Assembly (NCBI GenBank): GCA_051745565.1
Contig: JBNJEF010000016.1
Coordinates: 1-14,451 of the forward strand
Reading direction: 5' to 3'
Origin: SKVL01 sp051745565
GTDB taxonomy: Bacteria > Patescibacteriota > Minisyncoccia > Phycocordibacterales > CSBR16-193
DNA length: 14,451 bases
Position numbers and translations under genes: made by a program. The notes below the pieces were generated by a model, which was not told the DNA's origin, ran no database searches, and saw nothing but the letters and a program-made list of their open reading frames with translations. Position 1 is the stretch's first letter, and every line of letters begins with the position of its first letter. Below are positions 1 through 6,496 of this stretch, in pieces.

Positions 1-1
1 A

Positions 2-169
2 AAAGGTCTTTTCAAAAATGAGGACCAAGAGAGTTTGCAGACTTCTTCGGTTTCATGGTTGAGTGTTGATCCTAATAAAAAATCCGTGACCATGAAAGGG
101 GTGCCTTCAAAGGAGGAAGTTGACCTTTTATTTGATATTGATTCAGTTCTTGAGTTCTATAGCCGTTAG
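2..169 (+). CDS. rpsD: 30S ribosomal protein S4, C-terminal fragment
   Basis: The gene runs in from the left edge; only the last 55 codons are present, ending in TAG. The reading frame gives a peptide containing 'SWLSVDPNKKSVTMKGVPS' and ending in 'LEFYSR'. This matches the usual S4 tail, in which a 'WL.vd' segment is followed by a short linker and a final E-(L/F)-Y-S-(R/K). S4 is a primary 16S rRNA-binding protein that nucleates 30S assembly. Its position directly upstream of rpoA and rplQ is the classical bacterial arrangement and supports the call. The N-terminal part and start lie outside the window. Confidence 0.85.
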   Translation, partial: KGLFKNEDQESLQTSSVSWLSVDPNKKSVTMKGVPSKEEVDLLFDIDSVLEFYSR

Positions 170-191
170 TTTATTTAGTCATTAGAAAGAT

Positions 192-197
192 TAATAT
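192..197 (+). promoter_or_regulatory. -10-like box just upstream of rpoA
   Basis: TAATAT lies 6 nt before the rpoA ATG in the 34-nt rpsD-rpoA gap. No good -35 box is visible; TTTATT at 170-175 is the closest at 16 nt spacing. There is no Shine-Dalgarno sequence in the gap. It resembles the -10/ATG arrangement at dnaJ and scpA, but the gap is AT-rich and this may be chance. Confidence 0.3.
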
Positions 198-203
198 TTT
201 CAT

Positions 204-1202
204 ATGGAAAAAGATAATTCAACGATAGTAAGACCAAGTCAACCTCGAGTTATCGAGGAGGAAGAAAATAAAGGTATTTACGAAATAGAGGGTTTGTACC
301 CGGGTTACGGTCATACTTTGGGTAATTCCCTGAGAAGAATCATACTTTCTTCCTTGAGAGGTTGTGCTGTTTCTGCTGTTAAAATAGAAGGAGTTAATCA
401 CGAGTTCTCAACTCTGGAAGGTGTGAAAGAGGATGTTATAACTATTCTTCTGAACATAAGAAAAATGAGAATGAGACTTCACGCAGAAAGTCCTCAAAAG
501 ATAACTGTCTCCAAGAGTGGAGAAGGAGAGTTGGTGGCGGGAGATCTTAGTACTTCCAACAGTGCTGTTGAAATAGTTAATCCGGATCAACATTTAGCAA
601 CTTTAACTGACAAAAAAGCTTCAATAGAGATGGAGCTAACGGTTGAAGAAGGGTTGGGGTTCGTTACCAAAGATGAGATCAAGAAAGACAAAGTAGATAT
701 TGGAGTGATCGCCTTAGATACCCTCTTTACACCCATAAGGAGAGTTACTTATGAGGTTGAAAACATGCGTGTCGGAGATAGAACTGATTTTAACTGCCTC
801 AGGATAATGATAGAGACGGATGGTACCATAACTCCTCGTGAGTCCTTGGAACAGGCCATATATATAATGATAGACCAGTTAAAAGCGGTAGTTGGTTTTC
901 AAGAAGATGAAAGTGAAAGCGAACTGTATGACAATGAAGCTAGTGCCATATCGGAGGCGGGTGATGTCAACGAGGATGAAGATGAATCAAAAAATGATTC
1001 TTTTTCCAAGACATCCATAGATGATATCGGGCTTTCGGCGCGGACTTCCAAGGCTCTGTCAAATGCCGGAATAAGAACAGTGGGAGGCATTGTTCTCAAG
1101 TCTGAAGAAGAAATTCTTTCTCTTGAAGGCCTGGGAGATAAGGGGTTACAAGAGATAAAGGATGTCCTATCTGAAAAAGGTTTTTCGTTGAAAGAGAAAT
1201 AA
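204..1202 (+). CDS. rpoA: DNA-directed RNA polymerase alpha subunit
   Basis: 332 residues, close to the usual 310-340. Alpha dimerises to start assembly of core RNA polymerase. The N-terminal assembly domain covers about residues 20-232 and carries the family block 'YPGYGHTLGNSLRR' (32-45) and 'GVKEDVITILLNIRK' (73-87). A strongly acidic, Ser/Asp/Glu-rich linker (about 233-268) leads to a C-terminal helix-hairpin-helix domain (about 270-330). In the DNA-contact region R280 (E. coli R265), G311 (G296) and K313 (K298) are kept. E. coli N268 is replaced by K283, C269 by A284 and S299 by G314. It sits between rpsD and rplQ as usual. The ATG at 204 is the first in frame; no Shine-Dalgarno is seen. 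Confidence 0.97.
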   Translation: MEKDNSTIVRPSQPRVIEEEENKGIYEIEGLYPGYGHTLGNSLRRIILSSLRGCAVSAVKIEGVNHEFSTLEGVKEDVITILLNIRKMRMRLHAESPQKITVSKSGEGELVAGDLSTSNSAVEIVNPDQHLATLTDKKASIEMELTVEEGLGFVTKDEIKKDKVDIGVIALDTLFTPIRRVTYEVENMRVGDRTDFNCLRIMIETDGTITPRESLEQAIYIMIDQLKAVVGFQEDESESELYDNEASAISEAGDVNEDEDESKNDSFSKTSIDDIGLSARTSKALSNAGIRTVGGIVLKSEEEILSLEGLGDKGLQEIKDVLSEKGFSLKEK

Positions 1203-1220
1203 ATTAAGGAACAGTATATT

Positions 1221-1571
1221 ATGAAGCATCACAAGAAAATACGCACATTCAATAGGCCCTCCAGTCAACGTAAGGCTCTGATGAAGTCCTTGGCAAGAGC
1301 GCTTATAAAAAATGACCGTATAAAGACCACGGAAATGAAGGCCAAAGAGTTAAGGCCTTATGTTGAGAGGTTGATAACTTACGGCAAAAATGGAACCCTT
1401 TCAGACAGAAGAAGGGTAAGTGCACTTGTGGGAAAGGATGCTTCATTAAGGCTTTTTACGGAACTTGTTCCACGTTTTGAGAGTAGACAGGGAGGATATA
1501 CTCGTGTGGTGAAACTTTCTCCTCGAAAAGGAGATGCAAGTCCTATGGCTTATATTGAATTTGTTGAATAA
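1221..1571 (+). CDS. rplQ: 50S ribosomal protein L17
   Basis: 116 residues, in the usual L17 range (115-130). The start 'MKHHKKIRTFNRPSSQRKA' matches the family opening (M.H.....L.R...HR.A), followed by 'RIKTTEMKAKELRPYVERLIT' (32-52), the conserved K-x-T-x-x-x-x-K-E-x-R-x-x-x-E segment. The C-terminus 'GDASPMAYIEFVE' corresponds to the 'GD.A.M..IELV' ending. It follows rpoA by 18 nt. AAGGA at 1206-1210 is one of the few recognisable Shine-Dalgarno sequences in the window, 10 nt before the ATG. L17 binds near the peptide exit tunnel of the 50S subunit. Confidence 0.95.
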   Translation: MKHHKKIRTFNRPSSQRKALMKSLARALIKNDRIKTTEMKAKELRPYVERLITYGKNGTLSDRRRVSALVGKDASLRLFTELVPRFESRQGGYTRVVKLSPRKGDASPMAYIEFVE

Positions 1572-1572
1572 A

Positions 1573-1600
1573 TTGACATTTGTTTTGGTAGTATTAGAAT
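1573..1600 (+). promoter_or_regulatory. Consensus-like promoter for rplM-rpsI
   Basis: TTGACA (1573-1578, perfect -35 consensus) is followed after 16 nt by TAGAAT (1595-1600, five of six matches to TATAAT). Both lie in the 40-nt gap between the rplQ stop and the rplM ATG. A start about 7 nt after the -10 leaves a leader of only about 5 nt. rplM-rpsI is a separate transcription unit in many bacteria, so an own promoter inside this fused cluster is plausible. Confidence 0.6.
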
Positions 1601-1611
1601 GAGCAGGAAAT

Positions 1612-1983
1612 ATGAATAACGAAATTTCAAAAGAAGAAAAAAAGACCATAGACGCTTCAGGTAGATCATTTGGACGCGTTGCAACCGAAGTGGCTGATGC
1701 TTTAAGAGGAAAGGATTCGCCTTTTTTTGAAAAGAATCGTATTATGGGTGCAGAGGTTAACGTAGTAAATGTTTCCTCGGCTCGTGTTTCGGCGCCCAAG
1801 AAGCATGAAAAAAAGGTTTACGTAAGTTACTCAGGTTATCCGGGAGGAAAAAAGGAGAGAACTCTCGGTGAAATGATAGAGCGCCGCGGACACAAAGAGG
1901 TAATGCGAAGAGCCGTTTATGGCATGTTGCCCAATAATAAATTAAGACCACGTTTAATGAAGCGTTTGAACATATCTGAATAA
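1612..1983 (+). CDS. rplM: 50S ribosomal protein L13
   Basis: 123 residues against about 142 in E. coli. The family pattern is clear: 'IDASGRSFGRVATEVADALRGKD' region (about 13-35), 'VVNVSSARVSAPKKHEKKVY' (51-70), 'SGYPGGKKERT' (74-84) and 'RRAVYGMLPNNKLR' (99-112). The protein ends at 'RLMKRLNISE', so the last 20 or so residues of typical L13 (the 'Y.G..HPH.AQ' tail) are missing. This is in-frame shortening with a normal stop, not a frameshift. L13 is an early-assembly protein of the 50S subunit and is paired with rpsI in most bacteria. AGGA at 1605-1608 is only 3 nt from the ATG, too close for a standard ribosome binding site. Confidence 0.95.
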   Translation: MNNEISKEEKKTIDASGRSFGRVATEVADALRGKDSPFFEKNRIMGAEVNVVNVSSARVSAPKKHEKKVYVSYSGYPGGKKERTLGEMIERRGHKEVMRRAVYGMLPNNKLRPRLMKRLNISE

Positions 1984-1987
1984 AAAT

Positions 1988-2401
1988 ATGACAACCACTA
2001 AAGATAACAAAAAAGAATACACAGAAGCCGCCGGTAGGCGTAAAACCTCCGTGGCCCGAGTGCGTCTTTTTGATGACAGCAAAAATACTTTTCAAATAAA
2101 CGGGAGAGATATAGAAGATTATTTTCCTCGTGCCGAATTGGTTTCTCTTGTAAAGAGTGTTTTTCAGGAGAGCGGCACGGAAAAGAGCTATTTCGTGTCC
2201 GTTCAAGTAAAAGGTGGAGGTGTCAGCAGTCAGGCCGATGCAACATGTCACGGTATGGCAAGGGCTTTGACTCAAATAGATCCTGATCTAAGACAGAAGC
2301 TTAAAAGAGCAGGATTTTTGAAACGGGATCCGAGACGAAAGGAGAGGAAAAAGTTCGGACTCAAGAAGGCACGTCGCTCCCCGCAGTGGTCCAAGAGATA
2401 G
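1988..2401 (+). CDS. rpsI: 30S ribosomal protein S9
   Basis: 137 residues. 'EAAGRRKTSVARVRLF' (13-28) is the S9 opening motif. 'INGRDIEDYF' (37-46) and 'GGGVSSQADATCHGMARAL' (77-95) follow, and the protein ends 'LKKARRSPQWSKR'. The basic C-terminal tail with its final Ser-Lys-Arg reaches the P-site tRNA in bacterial ribosomes, and it is intact here. It begins 4 nt after the rplM stop, with no Shine-Dalgarno in between, so it is probably co-transcribed and translationally coupled to rplM. Confidence 0.96.
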   Translation: MTTTKDNKKEYTEAAGRRKTSVARVRLFDDSKNTFQINGRDIEDYFPRAELVSLVKSVFQESGTEKSYFVSVQVKGGGVSSQADATCHGMARALTQIDPDLRQKLKRAGFLKRDPRRKERKKFGLKKARRSPQWSKR

Positions 2402-2415
2402 AGAAGGCGTTTACG

Positions 2416-2450
2416 AAGATCCGACTTGGTTTGGTGGATCATCTTTTGAC
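2416..2450 (+). terminator. Weak candidate terminator after rpsI
   Basis: GATCC (2418-2422) can pair with GGATC (2436-2440) around a 13-nt loop, followed by a short TTTT and then a T-rich stretch up to about 2474. The stem is short and the T-run interrupted. The position, between the ribosomal block and grpE, is where a terminator would be expected. Confidence 0.3.
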
Positions 2451-2487
2451 ACCTTTTCTTTGTTTCTTTGTTTTAATTAATAAGAGG

Positions 2488-2513
2488 TAAAATCACCACT
2501 GTGTTTTTGAGGT
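2488..2513 (+). promoter_or_regulatory. Possible -10 box and Shine-Dalgarno for grpE
   Basis: TAAAAT at 2488-2493 is a reasonable -10 box, 33 nt before the grpE ATG, but no clear -35 box is found 15-19 nt upstream. GAGGT at 2509-2513 resembles a Shine-Dalgarno but is 13 nt from the ATG, longer than usual. No CIRCE inverted repeat (TTAGCACTC-N9-GAGTGCTAA) is seen between 2402 and 2526. Confidence 0.3.
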
Positions 2514-2526
2514 AAATATCTAGTAT

Positions 2527-3189
2527 ATGAATAAAAAAGAAAAGAGAGACAAACAAAATGAAGAAAAATTGGAACAAGACGATGATGAGAATGTTGCAGA
2601 AGAAGAGGTAACTTTTGAGGATAACGTTGAAGAAGAGGGTATTTCTTCCAAAAGCCCTCAAGAGAGTATAAAAAAATTAAAGAATAAGCTTAAAGAATGC
2701 GAGAATGAAAAAGCGGAATACCTGGATGGTTGGCTGAGGGCTAAGAGTGATATGGTTAATCTTCGCAAAAGATATGAAAAGGAGGCGGAAGATGTCCGCC
2801 GATTATCGGAAAGGAGATTCGCGGAACAGTTATTGCCTGTTATGGATAGTTTCTCAATGGCTCTTGCGGATCAGGATACATGGAAGGATCTGCCGGAAGG
2901 ATGGAGGAGAGGTATGGAGAATGTCCACTCTCAACTCAAGAGAGTTTTTAGTGATCATGGTATTTATTCTTTCTCTCCAGAAGGAGAGGTCTTTGACCCA
3001 TCGGTGCATGAGGCTGTGGCGGTCATTGATGTAGACGAAAGAGAGAGCGATAACGTGATCACGGAAGTTATACAGGAGGGATATACTTACGGCGATGAGA
3101 TAATTAGAACCGCCAAGGTCAAAGTGGGGCATTATCCGGAAGAAGAGCTGGAGGAAAATAAAGGTGATAAAACCGAAGGCGAAGAGTAA
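2527..3189 (+). CDS. grpE: GrpE nucleotide exchange factor
   Basis: 220 residues. GrpE opens the DnaK nucleotide-binding domain to release ADP. An acidic, charged, probably disordered N-terminus (1-42) is followed by a long coiled coil (about 45-105, 'IKKLKNKLKECENEKAEYLDGWLRAKSDMVNLRKR' region) that serves dimerisation. The short helical region and beta-wing domain follow (about 125-202), with the GrpE signature region 'GEVFDPSVHEAVAVI' (153-167) and 'VIQEGYTYGDEIIRTAKVKV' (181-200). The C-terminal tail is acidic. It is followed by dnaK after 47 nt, the common grpE-dnaK order. No hrcA is next to it. Confidence 0.95.
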   Translation: MNKKEKRDKQNEEKLEQDDDENVAEEEVTFEDNVEEEGISSKSPQESIKKLKNKLKECENEKAEYLDGWLRAKSDMVNLRKRYEKEAEDVRRLSERRFAEQLLPVMDSFSMALADQDTWKDLPEGWRRGMENVHSQLKRVFSDHGIYSFSPEGEVFDPSVHEAVAVIDVDERESDNVITEVIQEGYTYGDEIIRTAKVKVGHYPEEELEENKGDKTEGEE

Positions 3190-3236
3190 ATTAAAAATTA
3201 AATTATCAAAAAATTAAAAGTAATCTTAGAAACAAT

Positions 3237-5207
3237 ATGTCAAAAATAATCGGAATAGATCTGGGAACAACAAATTCGGCGATGGCTGTCATGGAAGGTG
3301 GCGAGCCTAAAATAATTGAGAATGCCGAAGGCAACAGAACAACTCCTTCAGTAGTGGCATTGTCAAAAAAGAATGAGCGTTTGGTTGGTCTTTTGGCGAA
3401 ACGTCAAGCGGTTACCAACCCAAGTAATACTGTTTATGGTATGAAGCGTCTTATCGGGCACGAGTTTGAGGATGAAGCGGTTCAGCGTGATATGAAAAAT
3501 GTCTCTTATGAGATGCGAAAGTCTGAAAAAGGTGGTGTTGAATTAAAAATGGGAGAAAAGTGGTACAGAACGGAAGAGGTATCCAGTATGATCCTTCAAA
3601 AATTGAAGAATGATGCGGAAAGCAAGCTTAAAGAAGATGTAAACGAAGCGGTTATTACTGTACCGGCTTACTTTAACGATGATCAGCGTAAAGCCACTCA
3701 AGCCGCGGGTAAAATAGCCGGTCTTGATGTTAAGCGAATAATCAATGAACCCACTGCGGCCGCCTTGGCTTATGGCTTTAACAAAAAGAAGAACGAAAAA
3801 GTGGTTGTTTATGATTTCGGTGGAGGTACTTTTGATATCTCTGTTTTGGAAGTTGGAGATGAAGAGGATGAATCAACAGTAGAGGTCAAATCCACCGACG
3901 GTGATAGCCATATGGGCGGAAGAGACATAGACCAAAAGATAATAAACTGGATAGCTGATGAGTATAAAAAGGAATCCGGAATGGATGTTCGCAATGATCC
4001 TCTGGCTTTACAGAGATTGGATGAGGCGGCTGAGAAAGCAAAGCACGAACTTTCAACCACTACCGAGACTGAGGTTAATATTCCTTTCATAACCTCTGAC
4101 AGCGAAGGACCTAAGCACCTTCTTGTTAACCTAACCAGAGCCACATTGGAGAATTTGGCTCAAGAGTATATAGACCGCTCTATGGAAATAACCGAGAGAG
4201 CTATTGAGGCATCACCCTTTTCCAAGGATGAGATAGATGAGATCATTCTTGTCGGAGGTCAAACAAGAATGCCAAAGATCCAAGAAAGGGTAAAAGAGTA
4301 TTTCGGAAAGGAGGCGAATAAGAGTATTAATCCGGATGAAGTGGTTGCTCTCGGAGCCGCCATTCAAGCCGGGGTCATGTCCGGCGAGGTCAAGGATGTT
4401 CTCCTTTTGGACGTTATTCCTCTTTCTCTTGGCATTGAGACCATGGGAGGTGTCGCCACCAAACTAATTGAGAGGAACACTGCCATACCGGCTTCTCAGT
4501 CGCAAACATTCTCTACAGCTGCCGATAATCAAACATCGGTAGAGATAAATGTACTTCAAGGTGAGCGTCCTATGGCGACTGATAACAAAAGCTTGGGTAG
4601 ATTCATTCTGGATGGCATAGAACAGGCTCCTCGGGGAATTCCTCAGATAGAAGTAACTTTTGACGTTAACAAGGATGGTATTTTAAACGTTACTGCCAAG
4701 GATAAAAAGACAGGTAAAGAACAATCAATTCGTATTGAAGCCAATACCGGTTTAAGTGAAGAAGAGATAGAGAGAATGAGAACAGAGGCTGAAGAACATA
4801 AAAAAGAAGATGAGAAAAAGAAAGAACTTGTCGAGGCTCGCAATACTGCCGAGCAGATGATCTATCAAGCTGAGAAGAGTCTTAAAGACAATGAAGCCGG
4901 CCTCCCTGAGGATGTAAAGAAAGGAGTACAGCAAAAAATAGACGATCTTAAACAAAAGAAAGACGGAGAAAGTATGGAAGACATCCAAACAGCCACGCAG
5001 GCATTGACTGAAGAAATGCAGAAGATAAATCAGCATGCCGGCGCATCGACGTCCGGAAGTACACAGCAGGCAGGAGATGCTTCTTCAGCGGAAAGCGCTA
5101 ATAGTGCGCAAGAGGGTGAAGGCGAAAAGACTGACGATCAGGAGGTTCATGATGCGGAATATGAAGAGAAGAAAGATGAGAGTGAAGATGATAAAGAGAA
5201 TAAATAA
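3237..5207 (+). CDS. dnaK: Molecular chaperone DnaK (Hsp70)
   Basis: 656 residues. ATP-driven cytoplasmic chaperone. The nucleotide-binding domain (about 1-385) has the phosphate-1 motif 'IGIDLGTTNSAMAVM' (5-19), 'VPAYFNDDQRKAT' (142-154), 'INEPTAAALAYG' (169-180), phosphate-2 'DFGGGTFDISVL' (193-204) and the adenosine motif 'LVGGQTRMPKIQ' (338-349). The segment at about 77-110 corresponds to the insert found in Gram-negative-type DnaK and absent from Firmicute DnaK. The interdomain linker 'VLLLDVIPLSLG' (388-399) leads to the substrate-binding domain (about 400-505), the helical lid (to about 605) and a low-complexity tail rich in Ala, Ser, Gln and acidic residues that retains 'DAEYEE' (639-644). 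No Shine-Dalgarno lies in the AT-rich 47-nt gap upstream; TAATCT (3221-3226) is a weak -10-like box. Confidence 0.98.
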   Translation: MSKIIGIDLGTTNSAMAVMEGGEPKIIENAEGNRTTPSVVALSKKNERLVGLLAKRQAVTNPSNTVYGMKRLIGHEFEDEAVQRDMKNVSYEMRKSEKGGVELKMGEKWYRTEEVSSMILQKLKNDAESKLKEDVNEAVITVPAYFNDDQRKATQAAGKIAGLDVKRIINEPTAAALAYGFNKKKNEKVVVYDFGGGTFDISVLEVGDEEDESTVEVKSTDGDSHMGGRDIDQKIINWIADEYKKESGMDVRNDPLALQRLDEAAEKAKHELSTTTETEVNIPFITSDSEGPKHLLVNLTRATLENLAQEYIDRSMEITERAIEASPFSKDEIDEIILVGGQTRMPKIQERVKEYFGKEANKSINPDEVVALGAAIQAGVMSGEVKDVLLLDVIPLSLGIETMGGVATKLIERNTAIPASQSQTFSTAADNQTSVEINVLQGERPMATDNKSLGRFILDGIEQAPRGIPQIEVTFDVNKDGILNVTAKDKKTGKEQSIRIEANTGLSEEEIERMRTEAEEHKKEDEKKKELVEARNTAEQMIYQAEKSLKDNEAGLPEDVKKGVQQKIDDLKQKKDGESMEDIQTATQALTEEMQKINQHAGASTSGSTQQAGDASSAESANSAQEGEGEKTDDQEVHDAEYEEKKDESEDDKENK

Positions 5208-5211
5208 GTTG

Positions 5212-5265
5212 AACCTATAAGAAGCACCTCCTCGTTTGTTTTTCGGAGGAGGTGCTCTTTAGGTT
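5212..5265 (+). terminator. Long hairpin between dnaK and dnaJ, probable terminator
   Basis: AGCACCTCCTC (5223-5233) pairs perfectly with GAGGAGGTGCT (5246-5256) around a 12-nt loop. The helix continues outward through AAG/CTT and AACCTA/TAGGTT, interrupted only by single-nucleotide bulges at 5218 and 5222, giving about 20 base pairs. It begins 5 nt after the dnaK stop. The following T-run is poor (short T triplets only), so termination may be incomplete; it could also protect the dnaK mRNA 3' end. It is followed at once by the dnaJ promoter. Confidence 0.75.
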
Positions 5266-5271
5266 TAGAGC

Positions 5272-5300
5272 TTGAATATCAAAATTAAGAGGTATATACT
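5272..5300 (+). promoter_or_regulatory. dnaJ promoter, leaderless geometry
   Basis: TTGAAT (5272-5277) and TATACT (5295-5300) are separated by exactly 17 nt, a standard sigma-70-type layout, and lie just after the dnaK hairpin. The -10 ends only 8 nt before the dnaJ ATG, so transcription should start within about 2 nt of the start codon. The same TTGAAT-17-TATAYT layout occurs upstream of scpA. No heat-shock operator is seen. Confidence 0.72.
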
Positions 5301-5308
5301 GGAAAATT

Positions 5309-6394
5309 ATGAAAGACTACTATCAGATACTTGGCGTTGAAAAGAATGCCAGCAAAGAGGATATAAAAAAGGCCTTCCGTAAATTGGCGCACAAGTATCA
5401 CCCTGATAAAAAGACAGGTGATGAGCAGAGATTTAAAGAGGTAAATGAGGCATATCAGGTTCTCTCAAATGATCAGAAGCGCTCCGAGTATGATACTTAC
5501 GGAAGGGTTTTTAACGGCTCTGGCGGAGGAGGTCAGCAATCCTCCGGTTTTGATGGTTTTGATTTTTCTGATTTTAAAAACGGTTTTCAGAATGCTCAAG
5601 GATTTGAGGATTTTGATATCGGGGATATTTTTGGAGAATTTTTCGGTGGCGGATCCAGAAGGAGTCGCGGTACACGCGGAAGGGATATAGCTATAGACTT
5701 GGAGCTTTCTTTTGAGGAAGCGGTTTTCGGTGCCAGCCGCTCTATTTTACTTCAAAAGAATTCAAATTGCGATCAGTGTGGAGGTACCGGTGCGGAGAAG
5801 GGTAGCGAAATGAGTACCTGCCCTACCTGTAACGGAAGAGGTAAAGTTAGGGAAGCCAGGCGTTCTCTTTTGGGCACCATTACAACTGAAAAGATCTGCG
5901 GTATGTGTTTCGGAAAAGGGGAGGTCCCTCAAAAGAAATGCGATCAGTGCCAAGGAACAGGGGTTTACCGTAAGGAAGAAGAAGTCAATATTTCCGTGCC
6001 CGCCGGTGTTGAAGACGGGGAAATGATACGTCTTTCCGGTATGGGGGAAGCCGTTCCGGGAGGGTCGCCCGGCGATCTTTACGCTAAGGTCCATGTTAAA
6101 AAACATCCGGTGTTCCAAAGAGAGAAAAATGACATAAGAATGGATCTTAACATAAAACTCTCAGATGCCTTGCTGGGGGCCACTTATACCATTGATACCC
6201 TTGACGGAAAGATAGACCTCAAGATCCCGGCCGGTATAGGTTTCAATGAAGTTCTAAGAGTTCGCGGTAAAGGGGTTCCTTATTCGGGGTCTAAAAGAGG
6301 AGATCTGTTGGTTAGGGTTAAAATAACTTTGCCGAAGAAACTGTCGCGCAAAGCGAAGGAAGCTATAGAACAATTGAAAAAGGAGGGGATATAG
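5309..6394 (+). CDS. dnaJ: Chaperone protein DnaJ (Hsp40)
   Basis: 361 residues, a full type I DnaJ. It delivers substrates to DnaK and stimulates its ATPase. The J domain (1-65) has the catalytic HPD at 31-33. A Gly/Phe-rich region (about 69-116) follows. The zinc-binding domain has four CxxCxGxG-type repeats with cysteine pairs at 154/157, 171/174, 197/200 and 211/214; the third reads 'CGMCFGKG'. The C-terminal substrate-binding domains follow ('VPAGVEDGEMIRLSGMGE' 230-247, 'KIPAGIGFNEVLRVRGKGVP' 305-324). All key residues are present. It is separated from dnaK by a hairpin and has its own promoter, so the ratio to DnaK is likely set independently. Confidence 0.97.
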   Translation: MKDYYQILGVEKNASKEDIKKAFRKLAHKYHPDKKTGDEQRFKEVNEAYQVLSNDQKRSEYDTYGRVFNGSGGGGQQSSGFDGFDFSDFKNGFQNAQGFEDFDIGDIFGEFFGGGSRRSRGTRGRDIAIDLELSFEEAVFGASRSILLQKNSNCDQCGGTGAEKGSEMSTCPTCNGRGKVREARRSLLGTITTEKICGMCFGKGEVPQKKCDQCQGTGVYRKEEEVNISVPAGVEDGEMIRLSGMGEAVPGGSPGDLYAKVHVKKHPVFQREKNDIRMDLNIKLSDALLGATYTIDTLDGKIDLKIPAGIGFNEVLRVRGKGVPYSGSKRGDLLVRVKITLPKKLSRKAKEAIEQLKKEGI

Positions 6395-6427
6395 TGAAAT
6401 TTTCTTCAAATCCCGATCTCCTTTTTT
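6377..6427 (+). terminator. Rho-independent terminator overlapping the dnaJ stop
   Basis: The 5' arm AAAAAGGAG (6377-6385) plus GGGA (6386-6389) lies in the last dnaJ codons. It pairs with TCCC (6411-6414) and CTCCTTTTT (6418-6426), with a 3-nt bulge GAT (6415-6417). The T-run at 6422-6427 completes a standard terminator. The dnaJ TAG (6392-6394) falls in the loop. It separates the chaperone block from trpS. Confidence 0.75.
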
Positions 6428-6461
6428 AGAATAGAATGGCCGATATTATTCGGTTTTTTTC

Positions 6462-6490
6462 TTATTTGTGATAGTATGGAATTATAAAAT
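6462..6490 (+). promoter_or_regulatory. Probable trpS promoter
   Basis: The overlapping boxes TATAAA (6483-6488) and TAAAAT (6485-6490) end 6-8 nt before the trpS ATG. TTATTT at 6462-6467 is a weak -35 at 17 nt from TAAAAT. A promoter is needed here because a good terminator lies just upstream at 6377-6427. No Shine-Dalgarno is present, so the mRNA would be nearly leaderless. Confidence 0.45.
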
Positions 6491-6496
6491 AAGATC

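Noticed and set aside
1757..2275. 172-residue minus-strand open frame across rplM and rpsI
   Set aside because: Antisense shadow of two well-supported ribosomal protein genes.
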